64,000 nt of DNA from Shewanella sp. 10N.286.48.A6 (GTDB lineage Bacteria > Pseudomonadota > Gammaproteobacteria > Enterobacterales > Shewanellaceae): NCBI RefSeq assembly GCF_002873135.1, contig NZ_MCVI01000072.1, positions 88,488 through 152,487 of the forward strand, in the 5' to 3' direction. The notes beneath the pieces are model-generated. The model was not told the DNA's origin, ran no database searches, and saw nothing but the letters and a program-made list of their open reading frames with translations. Every line of letters begins with the position of its first letter. Position 1 is the stretch's first letter. This document shows, piece after piece, positions 17,468 through 26,478 of this stretch. A program made the position numbers and the translations under genes.

Positions 17468-19678
17468 TTAGTCAACCCAATGCAGTACATCACGAATAAT
17501 CGACCATCGCGGCACTGGTGTGGTTGCGCCTTTTCCTAGCATCCAATAATCATAAAATTGTTGCTGGTGGCCATCGACTCGGCGCAGTTTTTGCCAGTTA
17601 TTAATGTAGTTTAATAGTGACTGATTAGGTTGGGCGACAGCATAAGCCACAGGATAGCGATTTTTACCTTCTAAAATGGCAATGCCGTAGCCTGGGAAGA
17701 ATAATGTCCAAGCTGAACCTGCTTCAGCGCTGATCACCACCGCATCGTATTTGGGCGCTTTTTGCCTAAAGAAATCTTTATAACCGTCAATTTTAACAAA
17801 ATTAATATGAGGCAGTTTTTTCTTGGCATCGGCAATTTTATCATCATGTTCAACATAGGCGATGGTGGTATTTTCCATTTCGAGAATGGACTCATCAGTT
17901 TTGAAGCTATTAACCCGATGATCTTGAGTGGCAATGGCGATGTTAAGCTCTAGCACTGGTTCGCCATAACTAAGCCTGTCCATTTGTTTGATATCCATTG
18001 ACAGCCCCGACATGGCGACATCAAAAAAACCAGCCTGTAATGACGCTGCGAGCTTATCTTTTTTGAACGGGATAAACTCTACCTCGACTTTCAAGTCCTC
18101 CGCCAACTTAGTGGCCATTGCAATATCAAAGCCCACTAACTGGCCGGCATTATTGTAGTAACTAAAAGGCACATTACTGGGAATGTAACCGACTCTTAGT
18201 AAGCCACGTTGGCGAATGGAATGGACGCTGGCGATTGCTTGAGTGGGCGTTTTACCGATTTCAGGGTATTGGCGAGTCACTTTCGTGGGCACTTTGTCAG
18301 CCACTTTCATGTTGGCGATCACCTCACTGGTGATATCAGGGCTATGTATAAATAATCCCATACCTATGCGGCAAACAACAATGGTGACCGCGGTACTGGC
18401 TAAAAGCCCAACCGACATTTTAATTAATTGCGGCGGACGAATTTTCAGTGTCCCTTGGAATAAGCACACGGTTAATAGGGTGAGGGCGAATAGGTTCATT
18501 ACTGCGGCAATAGAGTTGAACTTGCCTGTGATAAAGCCTGACATGACAAATAGTTGGAATAAGTCTGAAGGTAGTTGCACTAAGTCCAACATAAAAGGAA
18601 TGGCGACATACACACTACCAAATAAAGATAATAAGCCACTAACAGACAATGATGGCATAGCGCTGATATCAACAGGGGTGCCATTAAACCAGCCAGCAAA
18701 GTAGACAAACAAGATAACGGTTAATTTACCGATATTGGGGAAGGTAAATGCAATAGGCACCAAAATCTCAATCAGGGTGACGCCATCTTCAGTTAAGTTA
18801 TTATGCTCACGCATAATTTGCTTACACTCAGCAATAATTACCGGAATAACAATAAAGATATTACCTGTGGCAAAGGCGGTAACTAAACTGGCTTTACTTA
18901 TGTTAACCGTCTGCCTATAAGTGATTGGCGTTAATGACGAAACTATCCAAGGTAGCACTGCAAATGTGAGCAATAAGCACAAAGCAAAGTAACTAATAAG
19001 GTAAACCTGCATACTGGCAAACTCATCCACTCCCATAGTGCCTGCTGCCGATGCTGACATGGCAAAAATACCAATAGGCAACACTTTAACCAAGCCTTGG
19101 GTGATCCGAGAAAAGGCTTCTGTGATGGTATGCATGAAGGTTAACACCAGCTTTTTATTGTCGCCCTCCATACTAATTAACGCGAGACCCAAGGCAATAC
19201 TGAATACCACCATGGCAGGAACATAGCCTTCCGCCATCGACTCAAACGGGTTTGAAGGAATATAGAGCTTAAAATAATTAATCGGCTGGGCAGGTTCGAT
19301 AATACTGGTGCTGAAAAACGATGCTGATTCAATAAACGGAAAAGACAATGGCATTAACGCAGTGAGAACTAAACCGACTAACCACAGCAATAACATAATG
19401 GCGCCAGCGCGGCTAAAAATTAATATGGCCGTGCTTTTTTGCAGTTTGCCTATACCGCCAATAAGCGATACCACTATGTAAGGCAATACGGTCATTTGCA
19501 TTAATAAAATAACGCCATTACCGATAGCGCTAAGCCAGCCTACGGACTCGCCAAAGAATATCCCCACAGCAAAGCCGACAAACATAGCTACTAGCATTTG
19601 GGTTGAACTGGTCATCGCAAGTAATTTTTTAAACACAGTTATGTTCCATTTATTATCTGGGCTTGAGGGTAAACTCAC
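17468..19678 (-). CDS. Dicarboxylate/amino-acid:cation symporter fused to a solute-binding domain
   Basis: 736 residues. Residues 20-455 are a sodium:dicarboxylate symporter (SDF/DAACS) with about ten membrane segments, including the hairpin-like MTVLPYIVVSLIGG and the ASLVTAFATGNIFIVIP region. Residues about 487-736 form a family-3 periplasmic amino-acid-binding domain: LLRVGYIPSNVPFSYYN, GQLVGFDIAMATKLAEDL, FDVAMSGLSM. The binding lobe would hang in the periplasm, tethered to the transporter. Family-3 binding domains usually serve ABC transporters, so this is a composite uptake system. Substrate is probably an amino acid or dicarboxylate. The gene is monocistronic and convergent with the amidohydrolase. 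Confidence 0.88.
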   Translation of the reverse strand: MSLPSSPDNKWNITVFKKLLAMTSSTQMLVAMFVGFAVGIFFGESVGWLSAIGNGVILLMQMTVLPYIVVSLIGGIGKLQKSTAILIFSRAGAIMLLLWLVGLVLTALMPLSFPFIESASFFSTSIIEPAQPINYFKLYIPSNPFESMAEGYVPAMVVFSIALGLALISMEGDNKKLVLTFMHTITEAFSRITQGLVKVLPIGIFAMSASAAGTMGVDEFASMQVYLISYFALCLLLTFAVLPWIVSSLTPITYRQTVNISKASLVTAFATGNIFIVIPVIIAECKQIMREHNNLTEDGVTLIEILVPIAFTFPNIGKLTVILFVYFAGWFNGTPVDISAMPSLSVSGLLSLFGSVYVAIPFMLDLVQLPSDLFQLFVMSGFITGKFNSIAAVMNLFALTLLTVCLFQGTLKIRPPQLIKMSVGLLASTAVTIVVCRIGMGLFIHSPDITSEVIANMKVADKVPTKVTRQYPEIGKTPTQAIASVHSIRQRGLLRVGYIPSNVPFSYYNNAGQLVGFDIAMATKLAEDLKVEVEFIPFKKDKLAASLQAGFFDVAMSGLSMDIKQMDRLSYGEPVLELNIAIATQDHRVNSFKTDESILEMENTTIAYVEHDDKIADAKKKLPHINFVKIDGYKDFFRQKAPKYDAVVISAEAGSAWTLFFPGYGIAILEGKNRYPVAYAVAQPNQSLLNYINNWQKLRRVDGHQQQFYDYWMLGKGATTPVPRWSIIRDVLHWVD

Positions 19679-19824
19679 ATTAACCGTTAGCAGGCTAATG
19701 TTTTGATAATGCTACAAAGTTGTTGCTCAAGTTTAATATTAACAGTGTTAGTTTGGATTAGGGATAATTTGTACAATAAATATCTTACTGAATTTATTTA
19801 TATGCAGTGTTTTTGAAACGGCTA

Positions 19825-19852
19825 AAAAGCCACTGTAAATACAGTGGCTTTA
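19825..19852 (-). terminator. Terminator for the dihydroorotate dehydrogenase gene
   Basis: AAAGCCACTGT and ACAGTGGCTTT make an 11-base perfect stem with loop AAAT. On the minus strand a T-run follows the stem. A run of nine G residues lies just beyond (about 19861-19869), between terminator and stop codon. Confidence 0.85.
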
Positions 19853-19914
19853 AAGGGGAAGGGGGGGGGAGTTTCAATACAGATATTCAGAGGCTTAATG
19901 TGCCACTGGTATCA

Positions 19915-20847
19915 TTAAAGCGGTTTTAATTTGCCTTTAGCGTCATTAATACACTGGTAACCTTTACCGCGCATGAAGTCAGCGAGTTCTGTTTCAATAC
20001 GCTCAAAGCAAGCTTCACCTTCTTTTTCAAAACAGGTCGCGATTTGTACCGCATCAGCACCGGCGAGTAGGTATTCAAAGGCATCGATTCCGGTTTTTAT
20101 CCCGCCAACGCCAATGATTTGTACGTCATCATCCAGCAGTTCACGAAAGGCGCGCACATTGGCTAAACCGACAGGTTTAATATAATCACCACACAAACCA
20201 CCAAAGCCGCCTTTAGGCTTGATTATGGGCTGCTCAGTGTACGGGTCGATAACTAAAGTGTTGCCGATTGAGTTAATGCAGGTGATAAATTTTACTGGAT
20301 ATTTTTTGATGACATTGGCTGCTGCCACAAAATGTGACATATCAAAATAAGGCGCCAGTTTAATCCCAATTGGTTTATTGCCTAGCGCTGTTAGGGCAGC
20401 GAGTGCTTTGTCAGTTTGTTCAAAGTCATAGGCGACCTGCGCTTTACCGGGGATATTAGGGCAAGAGAAGTTAACTTCAATTAGGTCAACATCACTGTTT
20501 TGAAAGGCGCTGACCATTTCAATATTATCTTCAATGCTAAAGCCTGAAATGCTTACAACAACAGGTTTACCTAATGCTTTTAATTGAGGCACCATTGCTA
20601 AATAAGCTTTATAACCTAAATTGGGTAAGCCCATCGATTGAATCGAACCTAATGGTAAATCTTTATAGCGTGGCTCAGGATTGCCTTCGCGCGCTTCCAT
20701 GGTACAAGATTTAGTGACCACAGCAGCCGAATGAGATTGGGCAATCGTGTGCAGTTCATCCCAAGTGGTGCACTTGGGGCCAGAGGCATTCATTAAGTAA
20801 CTGTCTAAGCTAATACCAGCAATTTCAGTGGATAAATCGATGTTCAT
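19915..20847 (-). CDS. pyrD: Dihydroorotate dehydrogenase, class 1A (fumarate-type)
   Basis: 310 residues. The start at 20847 has GAGGA at good spacing; the ATG at 20874 does not. The sequence follows the Lactococcus class 1A enzyme closely: catalytic Cys in NFSCPNIPGK, KLAPYFDMSHF, NSIGNTLVIDP, IIKPKGGFGGL, IGVGGIKTGIDAFEYLLAGA. It is an FMN flavoprotein converting dihydroorotate to orotate in the cytosol; class 1A enzymes use fumarate instead of quinone. Most gammaproteobacteria rely on the membrane class 2 enzyme, so this is probably an extra or acquired pyrD. An FNR-like box lies upstream. Confidence 0.9.
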   Translation of the reverse strand: MNIDLSTEIAGISLDSYLMNASGPKCTTWDELHTIAQSHSAAVVTKSCTMEAREGNPEPRYKDLPLGSIQSMGLPNLGYKAYLAMVPQLKALGKPVVVSISGFSIEDNIEMVSAFQNSDVDLIEVNFSCPNIPGKAQVAYDFEQTDKALAALTALGNKPIGIKLAPYFDMSHFVAAANVIKKYPVKFITCINSIGNTLVIDPYTEQPIIKPKGGFGGLCGDYIKPVGLANVRAFRELLDDDVQIIGVGGIKTGIDAFEYLLAGADAVQIATCFEKEGEACFERIETELADFMRGKGYQCINDAKGKLKPL

Positions 20848-20928
20848 GAAGCGTCCTCTTGGTGGAATAAACAATAAAAAAGCATGTGTAAATTGCGAGG
20901 TAGTTTATGCAGCGGGACAATAGAGGTA

Positions 20929-20942
20929 TTGATTAAAAACAA
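20929..20942. promoter_or_regulatory. FNR/EtrA-like box upstream of pyrD-1A
   Basis: TTGAT-TAAA-AACAA matches the TTGAT-N4-ATCAA consensus at 9 of 10 fixed positions, about 80 bases before the dehydrogenase start. Oxygen-responsive control would suit an enzyme that uses fumarate as electron acceptor. The region is AT-rich, so a chance match is possible. Confidence 0.4.
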
Positions 20943-21082
20943 TAAATATGACAAATGTGTGATTATTTTTTAAGAGTGTTAACTAGAGCGTATAAATGCT
21001 GCTGTTCTTTATGCGCTGTTCTTTATACCACCGAGTAAGGCAGCGATGAACTGTTGCTGTTAATCGCCACTTACGTTTATAG

Positions 21083-21811
21083 CTATTTTAATTTGTAAAT
21101 GACCTCAACACGCTCCTCGACACTGACTTGACCGTATTGATAGCTTTCGGCCGTGTCACTTTGCATTGCCGCCATACGCATCATCACAGGTTGTACCGGC
21201 TGCTGAGTTAAGTAACGGATTTTCCAAACACCATCAAGCTCACGCTCAAACCCTTGGGCCAATGATTGGGCTTTTTGTTTGGCATCTTTAATAGCGGCTT
21301 GTCTTGCTTGTTCAATCGCTGCAGTTTCGTTTGATGATTTCAAACTGATATTTTGCACCTGATTAATGCCTTCTTCTAATGCGGAATCTAAAATGTCATT
21401 AAGCTTAGGCAACTGCTTGATGGTAACAATCACTTGTCTGTTAGCGCGGTAACCCACTAACTCTTTGGGTTGTTTCGAGGGGTAATGGTATTGCGGCTGA
21501 ATGCTCAAATTAGCGCTAGATATCGCATTTTTATCGACTCCAGCATCCTTGAGTCGCTTGATGAATTTAGCGACGGCTTGATCAACAGCGACTTTAGCTT
21601 GCTTAGCATCATCTTTAGTTAGGCTGACTTGAACTGAAATTACCGCCATATCAGGGGCTATTTTTAAATGGCTCGTACCAACCGTTTCAATATGTGGAAA
21701 ATTATAGTCAGCAGCAATAGCATTTTGAGACAGTGAACCAAATAGTAATCCTGTTGCTAGCAAACCATTCATTAAGGTTGTTTTTATAATGCGATGTGTT
21801 GATGTTGTCAT
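21083..21811 (-). CDS. SIMPL domain (DUF541) periplasmic protein, YggE-like
   Basis: 242 residues. The ATG at 21811 has GGAG 6 bases upstream and begins a long signal peptide (about 1-33) ending NAIAA. The rest matches the SIMPL family: HIETVGTSHLKIAPDMAVI, NLSIQPQYHY, LVGYRANRQVIVTI and the RQAAIKDAKQKAQSLA helix. E. coli YggE lowers oxidative stress by an unclear mechanism; other family members bind signalling kinases. It stands alone on the minus strand. Confidence 0.87.
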   Translation of the reverse strand: MTTSTHRIIKTTLMNGLLATGLLFGSLSQNAIAADYNFPHIETVGTSHLKIAPDMAVISVQVSLTKDDAKQAKVAVDQAVAKFIKRLKDAGVDKNAISSANLSIQPQYHYPSKQPKELVGYRANRQVIVTIKQLPKLNDILDSALEEGINQVQNISLKSSNETAAIEQARQAAIKDAKQKAQSLAQGFERELDGVWKIRYLTQQPVQPVMMRMAAMQSDTAESYQYGQVSVEERVEVIYKLK

Positions 21812-21991
21812 GTCGTGCTCCAAACAATAAATGAGGTTGGTAGTAACCTTGTTATAGCTATAAACGAGAGCAAATTTGAAAAGGGTTAATTTATTGAATT
21901 TTATTTTTGACGCGATAAAACCTAATTAAGAAAAGTCAGTTTTTAATAAGCACTTTTTAGGCGTTTGGCGTTTAATGCAAAATATAGGCGT

Positions 21992-22026
21992 AAAAAAGCC
22001 TAGTTAAATTAATCGCTAGGTTTTTA
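21992..22026. terminator. Probable terminator after the YtcJ-like gene
   Basis: A-run plus CCTAG pairs with CTAGG plus T-run (cores 21999-22003 and 22016-22020) with one bulged base and a 12-base loop. It lies just beyond the minus-strand amidohydrolase stop at 22056. Weaker than others in the window. Confidence 0.5.
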
Positions 22027-22055
22027 GGTTAGGCATATTAAAAATGATTGCGGCG

Positions 22056-23711
22056 TTATTCTACTCGCTCACCATCAACCCAAGTTTCCAGCACCTTAGT
22101 TTTCCAAATATCTTCAGGGTTAATAGCAAAGATATCTTTATCAATCAGAATAAAATCTGCTTTACGCTTAGGGACAAGTTGGCCAATCATTTGCTCTTGA
22201 TGGGCGGCAAAAGCGGCGTGGGTGGTAAATGTGGCTAATGCTTCGGTTAAATTCATGCTTTCGCGGCGATACCAGCCATCAACAGGTTGATTGTCGTGAT
22301 CTTGACGAGTTACCGAGGCGTGCAGGCCATAAAAAGGATTTGGCGACTCAATGGGGAAGTCAGAGCCTGCGGCAATAATCGTATTGGCATTAAGTAGCTT
22401 ACGCCAAGCGTAGGCGCCTTTTATACGGGCATTACCAATTCGGTCTAATGCCATGTTTTTATCACTTGTGGCATGGGTTGCTTGCATTGATGCGATAACA
22501 TTGAGTTGCGCAAAACGTGGAATATCGGCTAATTGCAACACTTGGGCATGTTCAATTCGATGGCGTAAATGACGGCTGTTACTTGCGGCGATATTGGCTT
22601 GGTAGTGATCCAACACTATTTGATTGGCATTATCGCCAATGGCATGGGTATTGACCTGAAAGCCTGCATCCATCGCTTGTTGAATCGTATCGCCCAACTC
22701 TTTTTCAGAATAGAGCAATAAACCTTTATGGCCAGCTAAATCGCTATAGTCTTCAATCAATGCAGCGCCGCGACTGCCAAGGGCGCCGTCGGCGGATATT
22801 TTTACGCTGCTGATGTGTAATTTATCTGAGCCTGAAGCCATCGGCCCTGCCTGCATCATCTTGTCAAATTCAGGGTCTTGAGCATCTATCATGGCGTACA
22901 CGCGAATTGGCAGTTTATCGGCATAATCAAGTGCCTGATAAGCCGCGATAGTGTCACTGCCAATACCTGCATCATGGACACTTGTTAATCCCTGCTTAGC
23001 CAGCGAAGTAAGAGCTGTTAGCAGTATTTCTTGTTGCTCGTCGATAGAAGGTTGTGGGATTTTAGTAGTGATCAGGCTCATGGCATTATCAATAAATACC
23101 CCTGTCGGCTGACCATCAGCATATTTGATAATTTCACCACCTTCAGGGCTGGTGGTGGCAGAGCTAATACCAGCGATTTTCATCGCAGCGCTATTTGCCC
23201 AGCCAGCATGGCCATCAATGCGAACTAACCATACAGGGGTATCGGGAAAGACTTTATCCAGTGATGCAGCCACGGGAAAGTTTTGTTGTGGCCATAACAC
23301 TTGGTTCCAGCCGCGTCCTTGTATCCATTGCATTGTTGGTTGTAATTGCCTAAATGCTACAACAGTTTCAACGGCTTGTTGTTCAGTCACGCTGCCACGT
23401 AACTGGGCTCGCATCAGGCTTAATCCATAGCTTAAAACATGACCATGCGCATCGATAAGGCCTGGTAGTAAGGTTTTGCCTTGTCCATCAATTCTTACAA
23501 TACTGGTGTTAGTACTGTAGGGAAGATGTTCATTTTCAAGGTAGATTTTTTCAATGACATCGCCGTTAAATTGTAATGCCTTAAACTCAACTAATTTACC
23601 ATTACTGACAGTGTAGCCATTGATATTATTGATAAGTTTACTTTGGGCAAGGCTTGTTAACGGGGGAAGGCAAAGGCAAGTAAGTAATAGTAATTTATAG
23701 TTCTTAAGCAT
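22056..23711 (-). CDS. Exported amidohydrolase, YtcJ-like
   Basis: 551 residues. Signal peptide about 1-22 (LLLTCLCLPPLTSLAQS). The amidohydrolase-3 pattern is clear: LLPGLIDAHGHVLSYG (metal HxH), TSVHDAGI, NTHAIGDNAN, RHRIEHAQVL and AAGSDFPIESPNPF (final Asp). YtcJ-like enzymes are zinc or iron hydrolases of largely unknown substrates; some are N-acyl or formamide hydrolases. Periplasmic location follows from the signal peptide. Flanked by unrelated genes. Confidence 0.88.
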   Translation of the reverse strand: MLKNYKLLLLTCLCLPPLTSLAQSKLINNINGYTVSNGKLVEFKALQFNGDVIEKIYLENEHLPYSTNTSIVRIDGQGKTLLPGLIDAHGHVLSYGLSLMRAQLRGSVTEQQAVETVVAFRQLQPTMQWIQGRGWNQVLWPQQNFPVAASLDKVFPDTPVWLVRIDGHAGWANSAAMKIAGISSATTSPEGGEIIKYADGQPTGVFIDNAMSLITTKIPQPSIDEQQEILLTALTSLAKQGLTSVHDAGIGSDTIAAYQALDYADKLPIRVYAMIDAQDPEFDKMMQAGPMASGSDKLHISSVKISADGALGSRGAALIEDYSDLAGHKGLLLYSEKELGDTIQQAMDAGFQVNTHAIGDNANQIVLDHYQANIAASNSRHLRHRIEHAQVLQLADIPRFAQLNVIASMQATHATSDKNMALDRIGNARIKGAYAWRKLLNANTIIAAGSDFPIESPNPFYGLHASVTRQDHDNQPVDGWYRRESMNLTEALATFTTHAAFAAHQEQMIGQLVPKRKADFILIDKDIFAINPEDIWKTKVLETWVDGERVE

Positions 23712-24094
23712 GATTAAACCGGTCCATGTTCTTATTATTTGTGTTTTTAGCGTATCTTAAATACAAAATGCCACACTGTTACCAAAATGTTAACTGCTTT
23801 ATTTTGAAAAGAGACCTTTGACTCTAGGGCTGTAGCACTTTGGTGGTTAATATTCATCTCGAAAGCGCAATGCACCCTCTTTATTTAGTAGGCAGTTGGC
23901 TAAACCTTGAATATCGATGGTTGCGATGAACTGGTATACTTTAAATTATGTAATAGGTTAATATATAACAATATTTATATTAATTAACCTTATCGTTTTC
24001 AGTGAATTCCAACGCCAATGTCTTTTATGGCAAAGAGCTTCGAGAACTGAATAAAATGAATCGAATGTGATTTTGACAACTGTTTGGGTGTGCT
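23712..24094. other. Intergenic region, 383 bases, with an inverted repeat at 23955-23990
   Basis: Separates the divergent YtcJ-like and GGDEF genes. AT-rich. AGGTTAAT (23955-23962) and ATTAACCT (23983-23990) form a perfect 8-base inverted repeat with a 20-base spacer, about 105 bases before the GGDEF start; it may be an operator. No coding region seen. Confidence 0.45.
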
Positions 24095-24946
24095 ATGGAT
24101 TATGTTGCTTTATTTTTGGTGCTGGTTGGAAGCATCGGGCTGGTGTTATCGTTACGCCCAGCTTATGCCATCTGTGCTTATTCTCAGTTTAGTAATAAAG
24201 GCTGGTTGACGCTGTTATTGTTAATTGGATTATTTATTGTCAGTTACCTCAGTTATTTATCTTTATTATTTAGCTCTACCAGTGAGATTGATTTTATACA
24301 ATTAGTGGTGGCTGGTATTTTCTTCGCTGGCGGCGGGTTTGTGTACTTGGTGACGAACCTAAGTAAGCAAACAATTATGGATATTGATGTGTTATTGCAG
24401 CAAAAGCACCATCAAGCGAACCATGATTTGTTAACCACATTAGCCAATCGTCAGCACTTTTATCGCCATATGGATCAAATGTTAGCGCTAAAAAGTGAAG
24501 GTTTTTATTGCTTAATGTTAGACATTAACAATTTTAAAATGATTAATGACACGTTTGGGCACCCAGAAGGGGACCGAATTTTAACAGTGATTGCCCAGCG
24601 GATCTTGCAAGTCGTACCTGAAAATAGCTTAACGGCCCGTATTGGCGGTGATGAATTTGCGATTATTATTCCTGATACCGCCAATCTGAATATTTCTGAT
24701 GTGGCGAAAGATATTGAAACTGCACTATTAATTGACATTCCTTGTGCTGGACATTTGATTGTCATTGCCGCCAGTATTGGAATTTCTCAGTATCCAGAAG
24801 ATGGGCAAGATAGCAAAACCTTAATTAAGCATGCCGATATCGCCATGTATCACGCAAAAAAGAATGAAATGCCCCATCAGTATTATCAATCTCATCTACC
24901 GACAACCACACTACCTGAATCTGTTTTAGATGTTGAAAAGAGTTAA
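24095..24946 (+). CDS. Membrane-bound diguanylate cyclase (GGDEF)
   Basis: 283 residues. Three hydrophobic segments fill about residues 3-20, 37-58 and 66-86, followed by a short coiled linker and a full GGDEF domain (about 108-265). Catalytic features are intact: HDLLTTLANRQHF, LDINNFKMINDTFGH for metal and GTP binding, and ARIGGDEFAI. The RxxD inhibitory site usually found five residues before GGDEF is absent, so product inhibition may be weak. It should make cyclic di-GMP at the inner membrane. The membrane part could be a sensor. Weak ribosome site. Confidence 0.9.
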   Translation: MDYVALFLVLVGSIGLVLSLRPAYAICAYSQFSNKGWLTLLLLIGLFIVSYLSYLSLLFSSTSEIDFIQLVVAGIFFAGGGFVYLVTNLSKQTIMDIDVLLQQKHHQANHDLLTTLANRQHFYRHMDQMLALKSEGFYCLMLDINNFKMINDTFGHPEGDRILTVIAQRILQVVPENSLTARIGGDEFAIIIPDTANLNISDVAKDIETALLIDIPCAGHLIVIAASIGISQYPEDGQDSKTLIKHADIAMYHAKKNEMPHQYYQSHLPTTTLPESVLDVEKS

Positions 24947-25174
24947 GGGATCATTATTCTTAAAACTAGAATCGCGAGTGGTGAATATCGCTCATTCTGA
25001 AGAACCTAGGGCTCCTATTAACCAGATATGTATTTACCAAGGTTTTTAAATTATTGCGGTTTTTTGTTGTTAAGGCTTTAATTGGATTAAATCTACCCGC
25101 TCAAGCTGATTTGCTCTCACATTGTGGTTAATGAACTGCTATTCTAGTGACGAGATCATTGATAGAGAATTACT

Positions 25175-25540
25175 ATGGAAAAATCAGCTTTTTTAGATGC
25201 CATGGGCGTAACCCGTTGGCGCAGCGCTGATAGCCAAGGCAAGCCGTATTTAATTATTCATGATGACGGTGATGATATTAGCCAGCATAGTTTGGTTAAA
25301 AGCGTGTTGTCGCTATTACATATTGATGAGTCACAATGTGAGTTTGATACTGAAATGGTCAAAGGCATGCAGGTGATTTGGGATATGCGCAAAATGCGCG
25401 TCCGTCCACGAGTGGCTTGGATTATTACCGATCCTATTGAGGCGTTATTGCAAGGCCATCAAGGTAAGAGAGACCTGTGGCAACAGCTTGGTTTGCAGCT
25501 TGATAAAACGGCTTCGATTGATACAGATAAGTCAGCTTAG
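25175..25540 (+). CDS. holD: DNA polymerase III psi subunit
   Basis: 121 residues. Weakly conserved family, but position directly before rimI, small size and the N-terminal LDAMGVTRWRSAD segment all fit HolD, whose N-terminus binds the chi subunit and clamp loader. The central QVIWDMRKMRVRPRVAWI is also family-like. It links the clamp loader to SSB-coated DNA. A GAGAA ribosome site precedes the ATG. The last 20 or so residues are polar and probably disordered. Confidence 0.8.
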   Translation: MEKSAFLDAMGVTRWRSADSQGKPYLIIHDDGDDISQHSLVKSVLSLLHIDESQCEFDTEMVKGMQVIWDMRKMRVRPRVAWIITDPIEALLQGHQGKRDLWQQLGLQLDKTASIDTDKSA

Positions 25541-25573
25541 AATTTAGTTACTGACATTGACGATATAAAACAG

Positions 25574-25637
25574 TGATTATTTAAAGCTTCGATTATTTAA
25601 AGCTTCGATTATTTAAAGCTTCGATTATTCAAACTTC
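25574..25637. repeat. 16-bp tandem repeat between holD and rimI
   Basis: Unit CGATTATTTAAAGCTT: units at 25590 and 25606 are perfect, the first at 25574 differs only in its first base, and the fourth from 25622 is degenerate. It sits in the 115-base gap just before rimI. Confidence 0.9.
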
Positions 25638-25655
25638 CACTATTGAAGAAACCTT

Positions 25656-26129
25656 ATGACTTCAGCTTCTCCTCAAACAAGTTTAACAATTTCGTTATTA
25701 TCTCCTGAAAACACAGCTGCAATGTTTGAAATTGAGTCTGCTGCACATTCTCACCCTTGGAGTTTAGCAAGCTTAGAAGACTGTTTTGGCCGCTTATATC
25801 GCGTTTATGGAGTCTTTGATAAAGATGAGCTTATTGGTTTTGCCATTGTGCAGCAAATTGTCGATGAGCTGACGTTATTAGATATTTGTATTGCGCCGAA
25901 TCAACAAGGAAAGGGTCTAGGAAAGCAGCTACTTAATCATGTTATCTATGATGCTAAAGTGAAACAGGCAGTGGTGGTGATGTTGGAGGTTCGACAGTCT
26001 AATCTTGCTGCAATTGGCTTGTATAATACATTAGGTTTTGTTGAAGCAGGTCGCCGCACGGGTTATTACCCAAGCGTAACTGGCCGTGAAGATGCTATCT
26101 TGATGGATTACAGGTTATTGCCAGAATAA
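25656..26129 (+). CDS. rimI: Ribosomal protein bS18 alanine N-acetyltransferase
   Basis: 157 residues, a GNAT-fold enzyme. SAAHSHPWSLASLEDCF is the RimI N-terminal signature, IAPNQQGKGLGKQLL is the acetyl-CoA loop, and LEVRQSNLAAIGLYNTLGF with RRTGYYP form the remainder of the RimI active site. It acetylates the N-terminus of bS18. Follows holD as in many gammaproteobacteria; the ribosome site is weak and preceded by the 16-bp repeats. Confidence 0.92.
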   Translation: MTSASPQTSLTISLLSPENTAAMFEIESAAHSHPWSLASLEDCFGRLYRVYGVFDKDELIGFAIVQQIVDELTLLDICIAPNQQGKGLGKQLLNHVIYDAKVKQAVVVMLEVRQSNLAAIGLYNTLGFVEAGRRTGYYPSVTGREDAILMDYRLLPE

Positions 26130-26189
26130 ATGACTGAATGAATCATATGCTGAGTAAATTAATATTGTTAAACCAATAAAGAGCGTTAA

Positions 26190-26408
26190 ATGAGAGAGTC
26201 GTTAAGAGCCAAAATAATCCAAGTGTGCGATAAAAAAATTGCCGCCAAAGGCGATAATGTTGCTTTATCATTTTATGCCTTTTTTGCCAATAAGAACGAT
26301 GACCCGATATTATTGATGGAAGCTGCGACTTGGTGGATTGAAACTCATCAACTTGATCATTTCGTTAAAGCCCATGTGATTAAAGCAATGGTTCAAGCTG
26401 GTAAGTAA
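26190..26408 (+). CDS. Small conserved protein, possibly DUF6500 family
   Basis: 72 residues, no signal peptide or membrane segment. MRESLRAKIIQVCDKKIAAK followed by GDNVALSFYAFFANKNDD resembles from memory a short family found in marine gammaproteobacteria (DUF6500); this assignment is unverified. Mostly helical and soluble. It follows rimI by 60 bases with an AAGAG ribosome site and is followed by a terminator, so it probably ends the holD-rimI transcript. Function unknown. Confidence 0.7.
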   Translation: MRESLRAKIIQVCDKKIAAKGDNVALSFYAFFANKNDDPILLMEAATWWIETHQLDHFVKAHVIKAMVQAGK

Positions 26409-26428
26409 TACTATTAATAACAGACATT

Positions 26429-26455
26429 AAAAACGGCGCTCTAGGCGCCGTTTTA
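26429..26455. terminator. Bidirectional rho-independent terminator
   Basis: AAAACGGCGC, loop TCTAG, GCGCCGTTTT: perfect 10-base stem with A- and T-runs. It serves the small gene on the plus strand and lipA (stop 26479) on the minus strand. Confidence 0.92.
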
Positions 26456-26478
26456 GTCTCTTAGGAAGCAAATAAAGC

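Noticed and set aside
19861..19869. Run of nine G residues near the pyrD end
   Set aside because: Lies in a short non-coding gap after the stop codon, so phase variation of a gene is unlikely; may be a sequencing-length artefact.
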